Origin: Geothrix sp. 21YS21S-2
GTDB taxonomy: Bacteria > Acidobacteriota > Holophagae > Holophagales > Holophagaceae
Assembly (NCBI RefSeq): GCF_030846775.1
Contig: NZ_CP132910.1
Coordinates: 1,646,001-1,710,000 of the forward strand
Direction of reading: 5' to 3'
Length of the DNA: 64,000 bases
Part shown: in pieces, positions 16,441 through 24,971 of the stretch
Layout of the letters: each line of letters starts with the position of its first letter
Numbering within the stretch: the stretch's first letter is position 1
Notes under the pieces: generated by a model
Told to the model about the DNA's origin: nothing
The model's database searches: none
The model's input: only the letters and a program-made list of their open reading frames with translations
Translations under genes and position numbers: made by a program

Positions 16441-18207
16441 ATGACCGAGACCATGATCAACCTCACCATCGACAGCGAGCACATCCAGGTGCCCAAGGGG
16501 ACCACCGTCCTCAAGGCCGCCGAGAAGCTGGGGATCCACATCCCCAGGCTCTGCTACCACCCCAAGCTGAGCCTCGAAGGCGCCTGCCGCATCTGCGTGG
16601 TGCAGGTGGAGGGCTTCAGCAGCTTCCTCACCGCCTGCAGCCACGAGGTGTGGGAGGGGATGAACGTGCAGACCAACTCCCCCGAGATCCGCCTCGCCCG
16701 GCGCGACATCGTGGAGCTGCTGCTCGACAACCACCCAATGGATTGCCAGACCTGCGACCGCGACGGCCAGTGCGAGCTCCAGAAGCAGGCCTACCGCCTG
16801 GGCGTCCGGGAGCGCCACTTCGAGGGCAAGCGCAAGCGCTTCCCCATCGACGACGCCAGCGAGTCCGTGGTGCGCACCCCCGAGAAGTGCATCCTCTGCG
16901 GCCGGTGCATCCGCGTCTGCGAGGAGGTCCAGGGCGTGCACAACCTCAGCCAGCACGGCCGCGGCTTCGAGACCGTGGTGGGCCCGGCCAACCTCGGCCC
17001 CATGGACGAGAGCGCCTGCATCCAGTGCGGCCAGTGCATCAACGTCTGCCCCACCGCCGCCTTCCTGGAGAAGGACCACACCGAGCGCGTGTGGGAGGCC
17101 CTGGCCATGCCCCGCGACAAGAAGCACATCGTCGTGCAGCCCGCCCCCTCCATCCGCGCCGCCATCGGCGAGTGCTTCGGCCTGCCCATCGGCACCCCGG
17201 TGACGGGCAAGCTCATCACGGCCCTGCGCCGCCTGGGCTTCGACGCGGTCTTCGACACCAACTTCGGCGCCGACCTGACCATCATCGAGGAGGCCCACGA
17301 GTTCCTCCGCCGCATGGGCGGCGACGGCCCCCTGCCGCTGCTCACCTCCTGCTCCCCGGGCTGGGTCAGCTTCATGGAGAAGTTCTACCCGGAGATGATC
17401 CCCCACACCTCCACCTGCAAGTCCCCCATGTCGATGCTCAGCACGCTCTCCAAGACCCACTACGCGGACAAGAAGGGCCTCACCGCCGACCAGGTCTACA
17501 TGGTGGCCATCATGCCCTGCGTGGCCAAGAAGTTCGAGGCCTCCCGCCCCGAGCACGCCATGGAGGACGGCACCCCCTACACCGACGCCGTGCTCACCAC
17601 CCGCGAGCTGGCCTGGATGATCAAGTCCTACGGCATCGACTTCGTGAACCTTCCCGACGGCGAGTTCGACCGGCCCCTGGGGATCTCCTCGGGCGCCGCC
17701 GACATCTTCGGCGCCACGGGCGGCGTGATGGAGGCGGCCCTGCGCACCGCGGCCGTGAAGCTCACGGGCGACGAGCTGGGCCCCCTGGTCTTCGAGGACG
17801 TCCGCGGCGTGACCGGCCTGAAGGAGGCCAGCATCACCATCGCGGGCAAGGAGATCAACATCGCCGTCTCCAACGGCCTCACCAACGCCAAGACGATCCT
17901 GGAGGCCATCAAGAACGGCCCCAAGCAGTACCACCTGGTGGAGATCATGGCCTGCCCCGGAGGCTGCGTCGCCGGCGGCGGCCAGCCCTACCCGCCCTTC
18001 TCCATGGACGTGCTGGATCCCGAGCTGGGGCGCCTGCGCGCCAAGGCGCTCTACAAGATCGACAACGACAAGCAGCTGCGCCGCAGCCATGAGAATCCCG
18101 CCATCGAACACCTCTATGCCGAGTACCTAGGCGAGCCCAACGGGGAGAAGGCCCACCACCTGCTCCACACCCACTACCACGCCCGGATGCCCAGGGGGAT
18201 CAAGTGA
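16441..18207 (+). CDS. hydA: [FeFe]-hydrogenase catalytic subunit HydA
   Basis: A 588-residue catalytic subunit (group A type). N-terminal NuoG-like part: [2Fe-2S] Cys38, Cys49, Cys52, Cys66; a His-ligated [4Fe-4S] site (His98, Cys102, Cys105, Cys111); then two ferredoxin clusters (CILCGRCIRVC, CIQCGQCINVC). The H-cluster motifs are complete: L1 TSCSPGW near 303, L2 MPCVAKKFE near 359 and L3 MACPGGCVAGGGQP near 503. L1 has Ser where many enzymes have a second Cys. With HydB and HydC it should reduce protons or oxidise H2 using NAD(H) and ferredoxin together. Maturases HydE, HydF and HydG are not in the window. Confidence 0.96.
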   Translation: MTETMINLTIDSEHIQVPKGTTVLKAAEKLGIHIPRLCYHPKLSLEGACRICVVQVEGFSSFLTACSHEVWEGMNVQTNSPEIRLARRDIVELLLDNHPMDCQTCDRDGQCELQKQAYRLGVRERHFEGKRKRFPIDDASESVVRTPEKCILCGRCIRVCEEVQGVHNLSQHGRGFETVVGPANLGPMDESACIQCGQCINVCPTAAFLEKDHTERVWEALAMPRDKKHIVVQPAPSIRAAIGECFGLPIGTPVTGKLITALRRLGFDAVFDTNFGADLTIIEEAHEFLRRMGGDGPLPLLTSCSPGWVSFMEKFYPEMIPHTSTCKSPMSMLSTLSKTHYADKKGLTADQVYMVAIMPCVAKKFEASRPEHAMEDGTPYTDAVLTTRELAWMIKSYGIDFVNLPDGEFDRPLGISSGAADIFGATGGVMEAALRTAAVKLTGDELGPLVFEDVRGVTGLKEASITIAGKEINIAVSNGLTNAKTILEAIKNGPKQYHLVEIMACPGGCVAGGGQPYPPFSMDVLDPELGRLRAKALYKIDNDKQLRRSHENPAIEHLYAEYLGEPNGEKAHHLLHTHYHARMPRGIK

Positions 18208-18749
18208 GCACCATCGCGAACACCGACAACTGGCTCGAGATCAAGGCCGCGGCCGAAGCCGCCCTCCCCGCGAACGTGGTGGAGTTCATCGCGTCGCTCT
18301 CCGGCACCGTCCACTCCGAGAGCCACCTCATCGCCATCCTGCACCTGGTGCAGGCCGAGACCGGCTGGCTCTCCACCGAGCAGATGGGAGCCGTGGCCCA
18401 GCTGGCCCAGATCCCCCTGGCCAAGGTCACCGGGGTCGCCACCTTCTACCACTACTTCCGCCTCCAGCCCCGCGGCAAGCACATGATCAACGTGTGCCTG
18501 GGCACCGCCTGCTACGTCAAGGGCGCCGACAAGATCAGCCAGCGCCTCATGGACAACCTGGGCATCCAGTTCGGGGAGACCACCAAGGACGGCATGTTCA
18601 GCCTGGAGTCCACCCGCTGCCTGGGCACCTGCGGCCTGGCGCCCGTGGTGATGATCGACGACCAGGTCCACGGCCCGGTGACCCCCGGCGAGGTGAGCCT
18701 GATCCTGGAGCGCTACCTGAAGAAGGACAAGGCCGCACCGAAGGCCTGA
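18204..18749 (+). CDS. hydC: Hydrogenase gamma subunit HydC (NuoE-like)
   Basis: A 181-residue thioredoxin-fold [2Fe-2S] protein. It carries the NuoE pattern: GVATFYHYF near residue 75, then C-x4-C in VCLGTACYVKG near 98-103 and C-x3-C in RCLGTCGLAP near 139-143. It completes the three-subunit electron-bifurcating hydrogenase with HydB and HydA. The start is GTG at 18204, which overlaps the hydA stop by four bases (GTGA), a sign of translational coupling. The C-terminus is a short Lys/Ala tail. Confidence 0.94.
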   Translation: MSTIANTDNWLEIKAAAEAALPANVVEFIASLSGTVHSESHLIAILHLVQAETGWLSTEQMGAVAQLAQIPLAKVTGVATFYHYFRLQPRGKHMINVCLGTACYVKGADKISQRLMDNLGIQFGETTKDGMFSLESTRCLGTCGLAPVVMIDDQVHGPVTPGEVSLILERYLKKDKAAPKA

Positions 18750-18827
18750 TCCGCAAGATCCCGGGAATGGCCGGAGCATCCGGGGCGGCGCGTGGGAACG
18801 CCGTCCTGGATCTCCGGCCAGGTTTAT

Positions 18828-19211
18828 TCAGAGGCGCCGGCACCCTTCCAGCCTGGACAGGGTGGCGTCGAAGGTCCCCAGGGGCACCCCTCCCGAAGCT
18901 TTCACGGTCTCGAGGATGAAGCAGTCCGCGAAGTCGGCCCGGCAACCCTCCCAGGTCCGCAGCGCGGCCTCCAGGAGGGCCGGTTCCTGCACCTCCAGTT
19001 CCGCCATCTCCAGGAGGGCCTGGGCCACCTGGCAGACCTTCTCCTTGGTCAGGCCGTAGCGGCTCATGAGCACCCAGACCAGTTCCAGCAGGGACAGGTG
19101 CGTCACGAGGACCGGATGGTTGCGCTTGACGAAGGCCTGGGCCTTCTCGAACTGGCCGGGATCATCCCGCGTGACGAGGCGGACCAGGACGTTGGTGTCG
19201 ATGGCGGCCAT
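18828..19211 (-). CDS. PIN-domain toxin (VapC-type RNase)
   Basis: A 127-residue PIN domain. The acidic active-site residues are present: Asp in AAIDTN near the N-terminus, Glu in LLELVWVL, Asp in ADFADCFI and Asp in FDATL. Such toxins cleave tRNA or other RNA when their antitoxin is lost. I place the start at the ATG at 19211, which gives the usual M-x-x-IDTN opening. A GTG at 19217 would overlap the antitoxin stop by four bases and is a real alternative. The AbrB-type antitoxin gene lies immediately upstream on the same strand. Confidence 0.85.
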   Translation of the reverse strand: MAAIDTNVLVRLVTRDDPGQFEKAQAFVKRNHPVLVTHLSLLELVWVLMSRYGLTKEKVCQVAQALLEMAELEVQEPALLEAALRTWEGCRADFADCFILETVKASGGVPLGTFDATLSRLEGCRRL

Positions 19212-19213
19212 CC

Positions 19214-19483
19214 TCACCGCCCCCCTTCGTCGCGTTTCGCGCGGGAGGCCAGGAATTCCCGCCTCGCGTCCTTCAGCTCCTCGTCCGTGAGCCGGACCTC
19301 GAGCGGGCCGATCAGCGCGTGGAGGTCGGTCCAGGTGGCCCGCTTGGGCCGGACCCGGTACTCGCCGTTCTCCCCGCGGTCCCAGATCAGCTGCGTCCCG
19401 GGCCGGATGCCCAGGTCCCGCCGGACTTCGGCAGGCACCGAGATCTGGCCTTGCCGGGTGACCTTGGAGACGGCGATGAGCAT
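19214..19483 (-). CDS. AbrB/SpoVT-type antitoxin (VapB-like)
   Basis: An 89-residue protein with a swapped-hairpin AbrB domain at residues 1-50 (VSKVTRQGQISVPAEVRRDLG), then a charged C-terminal helix that should bind and block the PIN toxin. The ATG at 19483 is preceded by AGGAG at eight bases, so the longer in-frame start upstream is unlikely. A perfect inverted repeat begins ten bases upstream of the start, a good candidate for autoregulation by this protein alone or with the toxin. Confidence 0.87.
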   Translation of the reverse strand: MLIAVSKVTRQGQISVPAEVRRDLGIRPGTQLIWDRGENGEYRVRPKRATWTDLHALIGPLEVRLTDEELKDARREFLASRAKRDEGGR

Positions 19484-19492
19484 GGACACTCC

Positions 19493-19513
19493 TGCATTAC
19501 CAAGGGTAATGCA
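19493..19513. promoter_or_regulatory. Operator palindrome of the toxin-antitoxin pair
   Basis: TGCATTACC and GGTAATGCA are perfect 9-base arms around a three-base centre (AAG). The site lies just upstream of the antitoxin ribosome binding site, where antitoxins of this kind usually repress their own operon. Confidence 0.65.
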
Positions 19514-19765
19514 ATGTTTCCCTGGCGCAAGGGCTTCATCGCCACGGATTGCCATGGGACCGAAGGAGGCCGCCTGATTCCTGGAGTGGGTTGGGAACGT
19601 GGATTCTGAAATGAGCCTTCCAATCTGGGTTCTTCCGAAAAGGACCAGGATGGCCCGGCATCCCCTCCCGCTAAAGGGCCATGGGGAAAGGGCTCAACCT
19701 GTGCGCGCCTTGCAGGGTCAAGTGGCTATTCTTTCAATACCCGGCGAAAAGCCCCTGGAGCCTCC

Positions 19766-20593
19766 ATGTCCCTGGTCCCCCTCGTACTCATCGCCTGCCT
19801 GCCCCTCGCGGCCCAGCAACCGGCCGGTGGCACCCCGTCTCCGGATCACTGGACGGGCACCGTGGGAGCCATGGTCCTCACCGTACCCGCGGCGCCGGGG
19901 GCCTCGAAGAACCGCACCCTCCTCCTCCCGACCATGAGCGCCCAGTATGGCCGGTTCTTCCTGGGTTCCACCCGGGTCGCCCTCGGATTCGGCGGGGGCG
20001 TGCAGCTCTGGCGCACCCCCGAATGGACCTGGGAGGTGGGGCTGGGGGTCGGCGACAGACGGCCGGAAAACCGGGCTCCCGAACTGGCGGGCATGGGCGA
20101 CCGGAACCTGGGCGCCTGGGCCGGAACGGGCCTTCTTTGGCGCAGCAAGGGCTGGAACGCCATGGCCGCGGTGGCCCACGGCCTGGCCGACGGCGCCGGC
20201 AACCGGGCGACCCTTTCCCTCGGCCAGTCCATCCGGCTGGCGCCCCGCTGGAGCCTCACCGCTGGGCTCCACGCCACCTGGGCCGACACCGAAGGCATGG
20301 CCTACGATTTCGGCATCGACGCGGGCCAGGCCCAGCGGCGGGCCGCGCTGGTGGCTGCGGGGGACACCCGCCTGGGGGCGGGAGACACCGGCCCCTTCGC
20401 CCCGCGCGCGGGCCTGCGGGACCTGGGCGGCCTCCTGTCGCTGGGCTACCATCCGGGGCGCAAGGTCTCCTATCACCTCAGCCTGTTCGGGACCACCTTC
20501 CCCGGGGATGCCCGCCGGAGCCCCCTGGTCCGCAGGGAGTCCAGCCTGAACGGAGGGGCCGGGTTCAGCTACCGCTTCGGCGGCCCGCAATAG
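19766..20593 (+). CDS. MipA/OmpV-family outer-membrane protein
   Basis: A 275-residue exported protein with a signal peptide (about 1-17, ending LAAQQ). The body alternates polar and hydrophobic residues as in a beta-barrel and ends in SYRFGGPQ, close to the aromatic terminus of barrel proteins. The C-terminal third (a GLRDLGGLLSLGY strand, then a GDARRSPLVRRES turn and the last strand) follows the MipA/OmpV pattern. MipA scaffolds murein enzymes in E. coli; other members may be porin-like. Start ATG 19766 follows CTGGAG. It is followed by the DUF58 gene 26 bases later but is probably a separate unit. Confidence 0.72.
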   Translation: MSLVPLVLIACLPLAAQQPAGGTPSPDHWTGTVGAMVLTVPAAPGASKNRTLLLPTMSAQYGRFFLGSTRVALGFGGGVQLWRTPEWTWEVGLGVGDRRPENRAPELAGMGDRNLGAWAGTGLLWRSKGWNAMAAVAHGLADGAGNRATLSLGQSIRLAPRWSLTAGLHATWADTEGMAYDFGIDAGQAQRRAALVAAGDTRLGAGDTGPFAPRAGLRDLGGLLSLGYHPGRKVSYHLSLFGTTFPGDARRSPLVRRESSLNGGAGFSYRFGGPQ

Positions 20594-20607
20594 GCCCCGG
20601 AAGCGGC

Positions 20608-20613
20608 TACGAT
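20608..20613 (+). promoter_or_regulatory. TANNNT hexamer before the DUF58 start (possible leaderless promoter)
   Basis: TACGAT lies six bases before the ATG at 20620, and there is no ribosome binding site between them. Transcription would begin at or next to the start codon. No good -35 element is visible. Confidence 0.35.
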
Positions 20614-20619
20614 GAAGCC

Positions 20620-21390
20620 ATGACTCCCAAAGGCTGGAAGCGATTCCTGTCCCGGCTCCGGCGGCTCCCGCTGAGGCTGCGCAAGGTCCTGCGCGGGGGC
20701 ACGGAGGGGCTGCACCTCAGCAAGATCAAGGGCGCGGGGCTGACCTTCGTGGAGAACCGGCCCTACGTGCCCGGGGACGATCCCCGGGCCATCAACTGGC
20801 CCCTCACGGCCCGCACGGGCGAGCCCATCATCAAGATCTTCCAGGCCAGCCGCGAGCTCATCGTGTGGCTGGTGGTGGACCCCTCGCCCTCCATGTTCCT
20901 GGGCGACCCCGTGAGCCCCATCCGGTGGGCCCTGGAGATCTGCGGGGCCGCCCAGGCCACCACGGCCGCGGGCAAGGACCGGCTGGGCCTCCTGGTTCCG
21001 GGGGACGCCAGCACGCCGCCCCTGCGCATCGCCCCCCGGCGTGGCCGGGTCCAGGGCCTGCACCTCCTCGAGGCCCTCTCCGGACGCGGCCCGGCCATCC
21101 CGGGCCCCGCCGACTGGCAGGAGGCGCTGGGCCACTGGGGCGACCACGGACGCGGCCACCGGCTGTGGATCCTGAGCAACGGGGCGGGGCTCCAGGGCCT
21201 GGCGCCGCTCCTCAAGCCCCTGGCGGCGCGGCACCGCGTGGTGTGGTTCAGGCCCGAGCAGCCCCACTACCGCCACATGCCCAACTGGCCCGACCCGGGC
21301 TTCCCGCCCAACGTGGAGCGCCAGGACTGGAACATCATGGAGGACCCCGTCACCCGCCTGGGGATCTGGCTCAAGGGCGGAGGCGGCTGA
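20620..21390 (+). CDS. DUF58 domain protein
   Basis: A 256-residue cytoplasmic protein. The N-terminal half carries the DUF58 signature: basic residues, then a YVPGDDPRAINW motif, then a degenerate VWA-like strand with VVDPSPSM. DUF58 proteins usually sit with MoxR ATPases and VWA proteins (Bat-type clusters) and are thought to help assemble or load metal or protein complexes at the membrane. Here three related genes follow with overlapping ends, but no MoxR is present. The start is the ATG at 20620. The next gene starts on the last base of this one (TGATG). Confidence 0.85.
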   Translation: MTPKGWKRFLSRLRRLPLRLRKVLRGGTEGLHLSKIKGAGLTFVENRPYVPGDDPRAINWPLTARTGEPIIKIFQASRELIVWLVVDPSPSMFLGDPVSPIRWALEICGAAQATTAAGKDRLGLLVPGDASTPPLRIAPRRGRVQGLHLLEALSGRGPAIPGPADWQEALGHWGDHGRGHRLWILSNGAGLQGLAPLLKPLAARHRVVWFRPEQPHYRHMPNWPDPGFPPNVERQDWNIMEDPVTRLGIWLKGGGG

Positions 21391-22097
21391 TGGGCGCGCC
21401 CGTGTGGAAGGCCCCCGCCGAACTGCCCATGGGCAGGCTGGGCACCCTGGAACTGCGGGACGACGACCCCGCGGCCCCGCCCCTGCCCCGGCCGGGGGAG
21501 GAGCGCCTGGGCCCCCTGGCGGTGCGGGGCGTGGACCCCCTCAAGGACGGCCGCGGCTGGCGCATCACCGTCCAGCCCCTGGGCCCCGGGCTCGCGGTGG
21601 TCCGGCCCATCGACCTCGGCGACGGCCGCAGGACGGCGGAGCTGCGGATCACCGTGCCCCGCACCGTGCCCTTCGGGGCGCCCTGGGTGGCCGTGGGCGG
21701 GGGCAGGGAGGACCTCCTGCCCTTCGTCCCCTTTCCCTGGGAATGGGCCACGCTCCTGCTGATCCCCCTGGCCGGGGCGGTCTGGGCGCTGCGCCGCCAC
21801 CACCTCAAGGGCTCCGCCAAGCGCCGGCGCCGCGCCGCCCGCAGGGCCTTCGCGCACCACTACCCGCCCCGCGAACCCGGACGCCTGGGGCTGGACGCGG
21901 CCCACGCCACAGGCCGGGACCTCCTGGCGGCCCACTTCGGCGACGACGCCCTGGGCTGGGGCGCCGAGGCGATGCGGGCCCGGGGCCTGGACGCCTGGGC
22001 CACCTGGGTGCTGAGCCTGGACGCGGCCCGCTTCGCCCGCACCGAGCCCCCCTTCCCGCCGGTGGCCGACCTCCTGCACGCGCTGGAGGGGAAATGA
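21390..22097 (+). CDS. Membrane protein of the DUF58/VWA operon
   Basis: A 235-residue protein with one clear membrane helix at about 113-130 (LLLIPLAGAVWAL), a beta-rich N-terminal part before it and a basic then helical C-terminal part after it. This layout resembles the BatD or DUF4381-type component that lies between DUF58 and the VWA proteins in Bat operons, but similarity is too weak for a firm name. It starts at ATG 21390, sharing a base with the DUF58 stop, and its own stop overlaps the next start (ATGA). Confidence 0.72.
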   Translation: MGAPVWKAPAELPMGRLGTLELRDDDPAAPPLPRPGEERLGPLAVRGVDPLKDGRGWRITVQPLGPGLAVVRPIDLGDGRRTAELRITVPRTVPFGAPWVAVGGGREDLLPFVPFPWEWATLLLIPLAGAVWALRRHHLKGSAKRRRRAARRAFAHHYPPREPGRLGLDAAHATGRDLLAAHFGDDALGWGAEAMRARGLDAWATWVLSLDAARFARTEPPFPPVADLLHALEGK

Positions 22098-23056
22098 CCC
22101 TGGCCCTCCGCTACCCGTGGCTCCTGCTGCTCCTCCTGCCGGGCATCTGGATCGCGGTGCGCACCAGCTACCGGTGGGGCATCCCCAGCTCCCGGCCCTC
22201 GGGCCGCGTGGCGCGCTGGCTGTCGCACCTAATCCCCGCCCTCATCGTGGCGCTGCTGGTGGTGGCGGCCGCGGTGCCCGAAAGGCGCACCGATGTGGCG
22301 GGGCGCGCCCCGGTGGTGGACTTCGCCGTGGTCCTCGACGGTTCCAGCTCCATGAAGGCCATGGACGGCGGCGCCAAGGAGGACCGGTGGAACGCGGCGC
22401 GCCGGCTGCTCAAGCTCTTCATCGCCGGGCGGGACCACGACCGCTTCGCGGTGGTCCTGTTCAGCGCCCACCCGGTGACGCTCACGCCCCTCACCGCCGA
22501 TCACGTGCGGCTCTGGACCATGCTGGAGCGCCTCGAGATCGAGAGCCGGGACGATGGCACCGCCATCGGCAGCGCCCTGATGACCGCCGTGCGCCGGCTC
22601 TCGGACAGCCCCGCCCGCTCCCGGGTCATCCTGCTCCTCACCGACGGGGCCCAGAACCGGGGCCACGTCGAGCCCCTGGAGGCCGCGGAGGAGGCCCGGC
22701 GAAACGGCATCCGCATCCACACCGTGGCCATCGGCGGCGACGGGGACGCCCTCTACCCCCTGGAGGGCGGCGGCTTCGCCAGCCTCAAGGTGGAGACGGA
22801 CCCCGAAACCCTCAAGCGCATCGCCCAGGCCACGGGCGGCGAGGCCTTCAGCGCCGGCGACCCCGCGGGCCTGGCCCGGAGCATGACCGCCATCGACGCC
22901 CTGGAGAAGACCGCCCTCCCCGTGGACGCGCCCACCGAGGGCAGGCCCCTGGCGCGCTGGTTCCTCCTGGCCGCGGGCATCCTGGCGCTGCCCCTGGTGC
23001 TGGACCTGGGCCGCAAGCGCGGCCGGCCCGCCCCGGCCTGGATGGTGGACCCATGA
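22094..23056 (+). CDS. BatA-like VWA-domain membrane protein
   Basis: A 320-residue protein. Two N-terminal membrane helices (about 5-22 and 43-62) lead to a periplasm-facing or cytoplasmic VWA domain with a good metal-ion site: DGSSSM near 81-86, the Thr in DDGTAIGSA, and the Asp in LLTDGAQ. A last membrane helix lies near 295-312. This is the BatA pattern of aerotolerance operons. Start ATG 22094 and the following gene start (23053) both overlap neighbouring stops in ATGA form, so the whole set is one translationally coupled unit. Confidence 0.85.
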   Translation: MTLALRYPWLLLLLLPGIWIAVRTSYRWGIPSSRPSGRVARWLSHLIPALIVALLVVAAAVPERRTDVAGRAPVVDFAVVLDGSSSMKAMDGGAKEDRWNAARRLLKLFIAGRDHDRFAVVLFSAHPVTLTPLTADHVRLWTMLERLEIESRDDGTAIGSALMTAVRRLSDSPARSRVILLLTDGAQNRGHVEPLEAAEEARRNGIRIHTVAIGGDGDALYPLEGGGFASLKVETDPETLKRIAQATGGEAFSAGDPAGLARSMTAIDALEKTALPVDAPTEGRPLARWFLLAAGILALPLVLDLGRKRGRPAPAWMVDP

Positions 23057-24549
23057 TCCCCGGCACCTTCTCCCACCCCGCCCTCCTCTGGCCCGGCCTG
23101 GGGCTGGCCGCGCTGGCGCTGGTGCTGGGCCTCTGGGCCCAGAGCCGGCCCGGGCTGGGGGTCCGCGTCGTGGCCCAGCTGCCCCTGGCGCAGGGCCTGG
23201 GGCTCGCCTTCATCCTGCTGGGCGCGGGCATCGGCCTGGCCGAGCCCCGGTGGGGGGCGCCGGAGGCCCCGCGGCTCACGGTGCGGGTGGTGCTGGACGC
23301 CAGCCGCTCCATGGGCGTCCGGGACGCGCCGGGCCCGGGCGGGGTCCCGCGTACGCGATGGGAGGCGGCCCTGGCCGTGCTGGACAAGCTCTGGTCGCAG
23401 CCCAACCCCGGGATCCTGTTCAGCCTGGATCTCCTCACCGGCGACGCCATCCCGCTCCTGCCGCCCGGGGACGACCTCAGGCTCCTCCGGGACGCCCCCC
23501 GCGCCGTGACGCCCGGCGAACTGGGCTCCCCCGGCACCTCCATCGGCAGGGGCCTGCCCCAGGTGGCGGCCCAGGCCGGCCCCCGCACCCCCGAAGTGAT
23601 CCTCCTGGTCGGCGACGGCGAGGAGACCTGGGAGGCGCCGGAGGAGGCCCTGCAGCGCAGTTCCGCCCTCCTGGCCAAGGCGAAGCTGCCCCTCTACACC
23701 CTCTGCGTGGGCCAGACCGCCAAGCAGCCGGTGGACGCCGGCGGCAAGGACGAGGCCCTGTTCAGCCAGGCCCGCCCGGACTATATGGCCGCCCTGGCCA
23801 AGGCCGCCGGCGGCCGCGCCCTGGCCCCGGGCGACGACCTGGCGCGGCTGTTCCAGGACCTGGCCCAGGGCCGCGAGCCCCTGCCCATGTCCCGCTCCCT
23901 CCTGCCCGCCCACCCCGAGGCCGGGGCCTGGCTGGCCCTGGCCGGCATCTGCATCTGGCTCGCCGCCGCGGGCAAGCCCATGCGGGCCTGGCGCCCCTTC
24001 CTCCTGATCCTGGCCGTCCTTGCGGGGTCCGCCCAAGCGGTCCCCGCCCGGGCCGAGGTGCCGGTGCCCCAGTCCATCCGCGCCTGGATGGCCCAGAGCG
24101 CCCTGGACCACGAGGACCTCGCCTCCGCCCAGCGGTGGAAGCCCCGGGGCGACGCCCCCACCCACCGCCTGCTGCGCGCCCGCATCGAACTGAAGTCCAA
24201 GGCCCCCAAGGACGCCCTGGAGACCCTGGCACCCCTCACCGGCCAGGGCGCCCCCCGCCCCCTGCCCCCCTGGCGCGTCCCCGCCCTGCTCCTGGCGGCC
24301 AAGGCCAGCCTGGACCTGGGCCGCCCCGAGGACGCCCGCACCCTCCTGGAGCGCGTCCTCACGGAACAGCCCGGTCGCGAGGAGGCCGTCCACAACCTCC
24401 AGACCCTCCTCAAGGACCCCGGCCCGCCCCCGCCCAACCCCAAGAAACCGCCCCCGCCCCCGCCGAGCCAGGCCGCCAGACAGGACGAGCTGGAAGGGCT
24501 CAAGCAGCGGCTTCCGAAAAAGCCGCCTGGAGGGGTGAAGGATATCTGA
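23053..24549 (+). CDS. BatB/BatC-like fusion: VWA domain plus TPR tail
   Basis: A 498-residue protein. Two membrane helices at the N-terminus precede a VWA domain with DASRSM and the Asp in LLVGDGEE. Two further hydrophobic segments at about 295-335 follow, then an exported helical part with TPR-type repeats (about 345-455) and a Pro-rich, Lys-rich tail. In other bacteria BatB (VWA) and BatC (TPR) are separate; here they look fused. It ends the DUF58-VWA operon. The role of these clusters is not well known; oxygen tolerance and envelope stress have been proposed. Confidence 0.8.
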   Translation: MIPGTFSHPALLWPGLGLAALALVLGLWAQSRPGLGVRVVAQLPLAQGLGLAFILLGAGIGLAEPRWGAPEAPRLTVRVVLDASRSMGVRDAPGPGGVPRTRWEAALAVLDKLWSQPNPGILFSLDLLTGDAIPLLPPGDDLRLLRDAPRAVTPGELGSPGTSIGRGLPQVAAQAGPRTPEVILLVGDGEETWEAPEEALQRSSALLAKAKLPLYTLCVGQTAKQPVDAGGKDEALFSQARPDYMAALAKAAGGRALAPGDDLARLFQDLAQGREPLPMSRSLLPAHPEAGAWLALAGICIWLAAAGKPMRAWRPFLLILAVLAGSAQAVPARAEVPVPQSIRAWMAQSALDHEDLASAQRWKPRGDAPTHRLLRARIELKSKAPKDALETLAPLTGQGAPRPLPPWRVPALLLAAKASLDLGRPEDARTLLERVLTEQPGREEAVHNLQTLLKDPGPPPPNPKKPPPPPPSQAARQDELEGLKQRLPKKPPGGVKDI

Positions 24550-24971
24550 TGGGCAGTCGGCCCGCCCAGGCCGGACCCTGCCTTGCCCCGGGCCGGGGTG
24601 CGATCGGTTCCCGGACTGGGCGCCGTGAACCGGTCCACGAAGGTCCGGGCCGATCAGGCCTGCCCCCAGGGCGTCGCGTCCGGGAAAGGGCCGGCTGGCC
24701 GGGGCCGCGGCGATGACGTTGAGGACGTTCCGCGCCCGGAGCCGGCGTACGACCGCCAAGACGTTCAGGCCCAGGGGACGATGGCTCCCGCCGGGATGGC
24801 GCCGCCGCGATGGCCTTGGCGGCCTCCACCCGAGTGAATCCTTCCGGATGATCCATAGGCTTTTAATATTGCCTGACGGGAGGCCCTGAGCGTTTGGCTG
24901 GCTTCTGGCCGCCTTTCCATTGCCAAGCCAACCCAGGAGCATATTATTAATTAATAGTTTTGGAGCACCCC
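24550..24971. other. 422-base intergenic region
   Basis: No convincing gene. The first 270 bases are GC-rich with no usable signal. The last 130 bases turn AT-rich and hold a promoter for the barrel gene at 24972. Confidence 0.6.
24920..24947 (+). promoter_or_regulatory. Promoter of the barrel gene at 24972
   Basis: TTGCCA (24920-24925) is followed after 16 bases by TATTAT (24942-24947), inside an AT-rich tract with a TATTAATTAATA palindrome. A GGAG ribosome binding site follows at 24962. Confidence 0.55.

Noticed and set aside
13948..18111. A 1,387-residue open frame opposite the hydrogenase genes
   Set aside because: The plus-strand genes have complete cofactor motifs. The antisense translation is low-complexity (Ala, Gly, Val, His, Asp).
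24500..24856. A 118-residue minus-strand frame in the 24.6 kb gap
   Set aside because: The translation is Arg/Pro/Gly-rich and it runs antisense into the VWA-TPR gene. It has no ribosome site or family.
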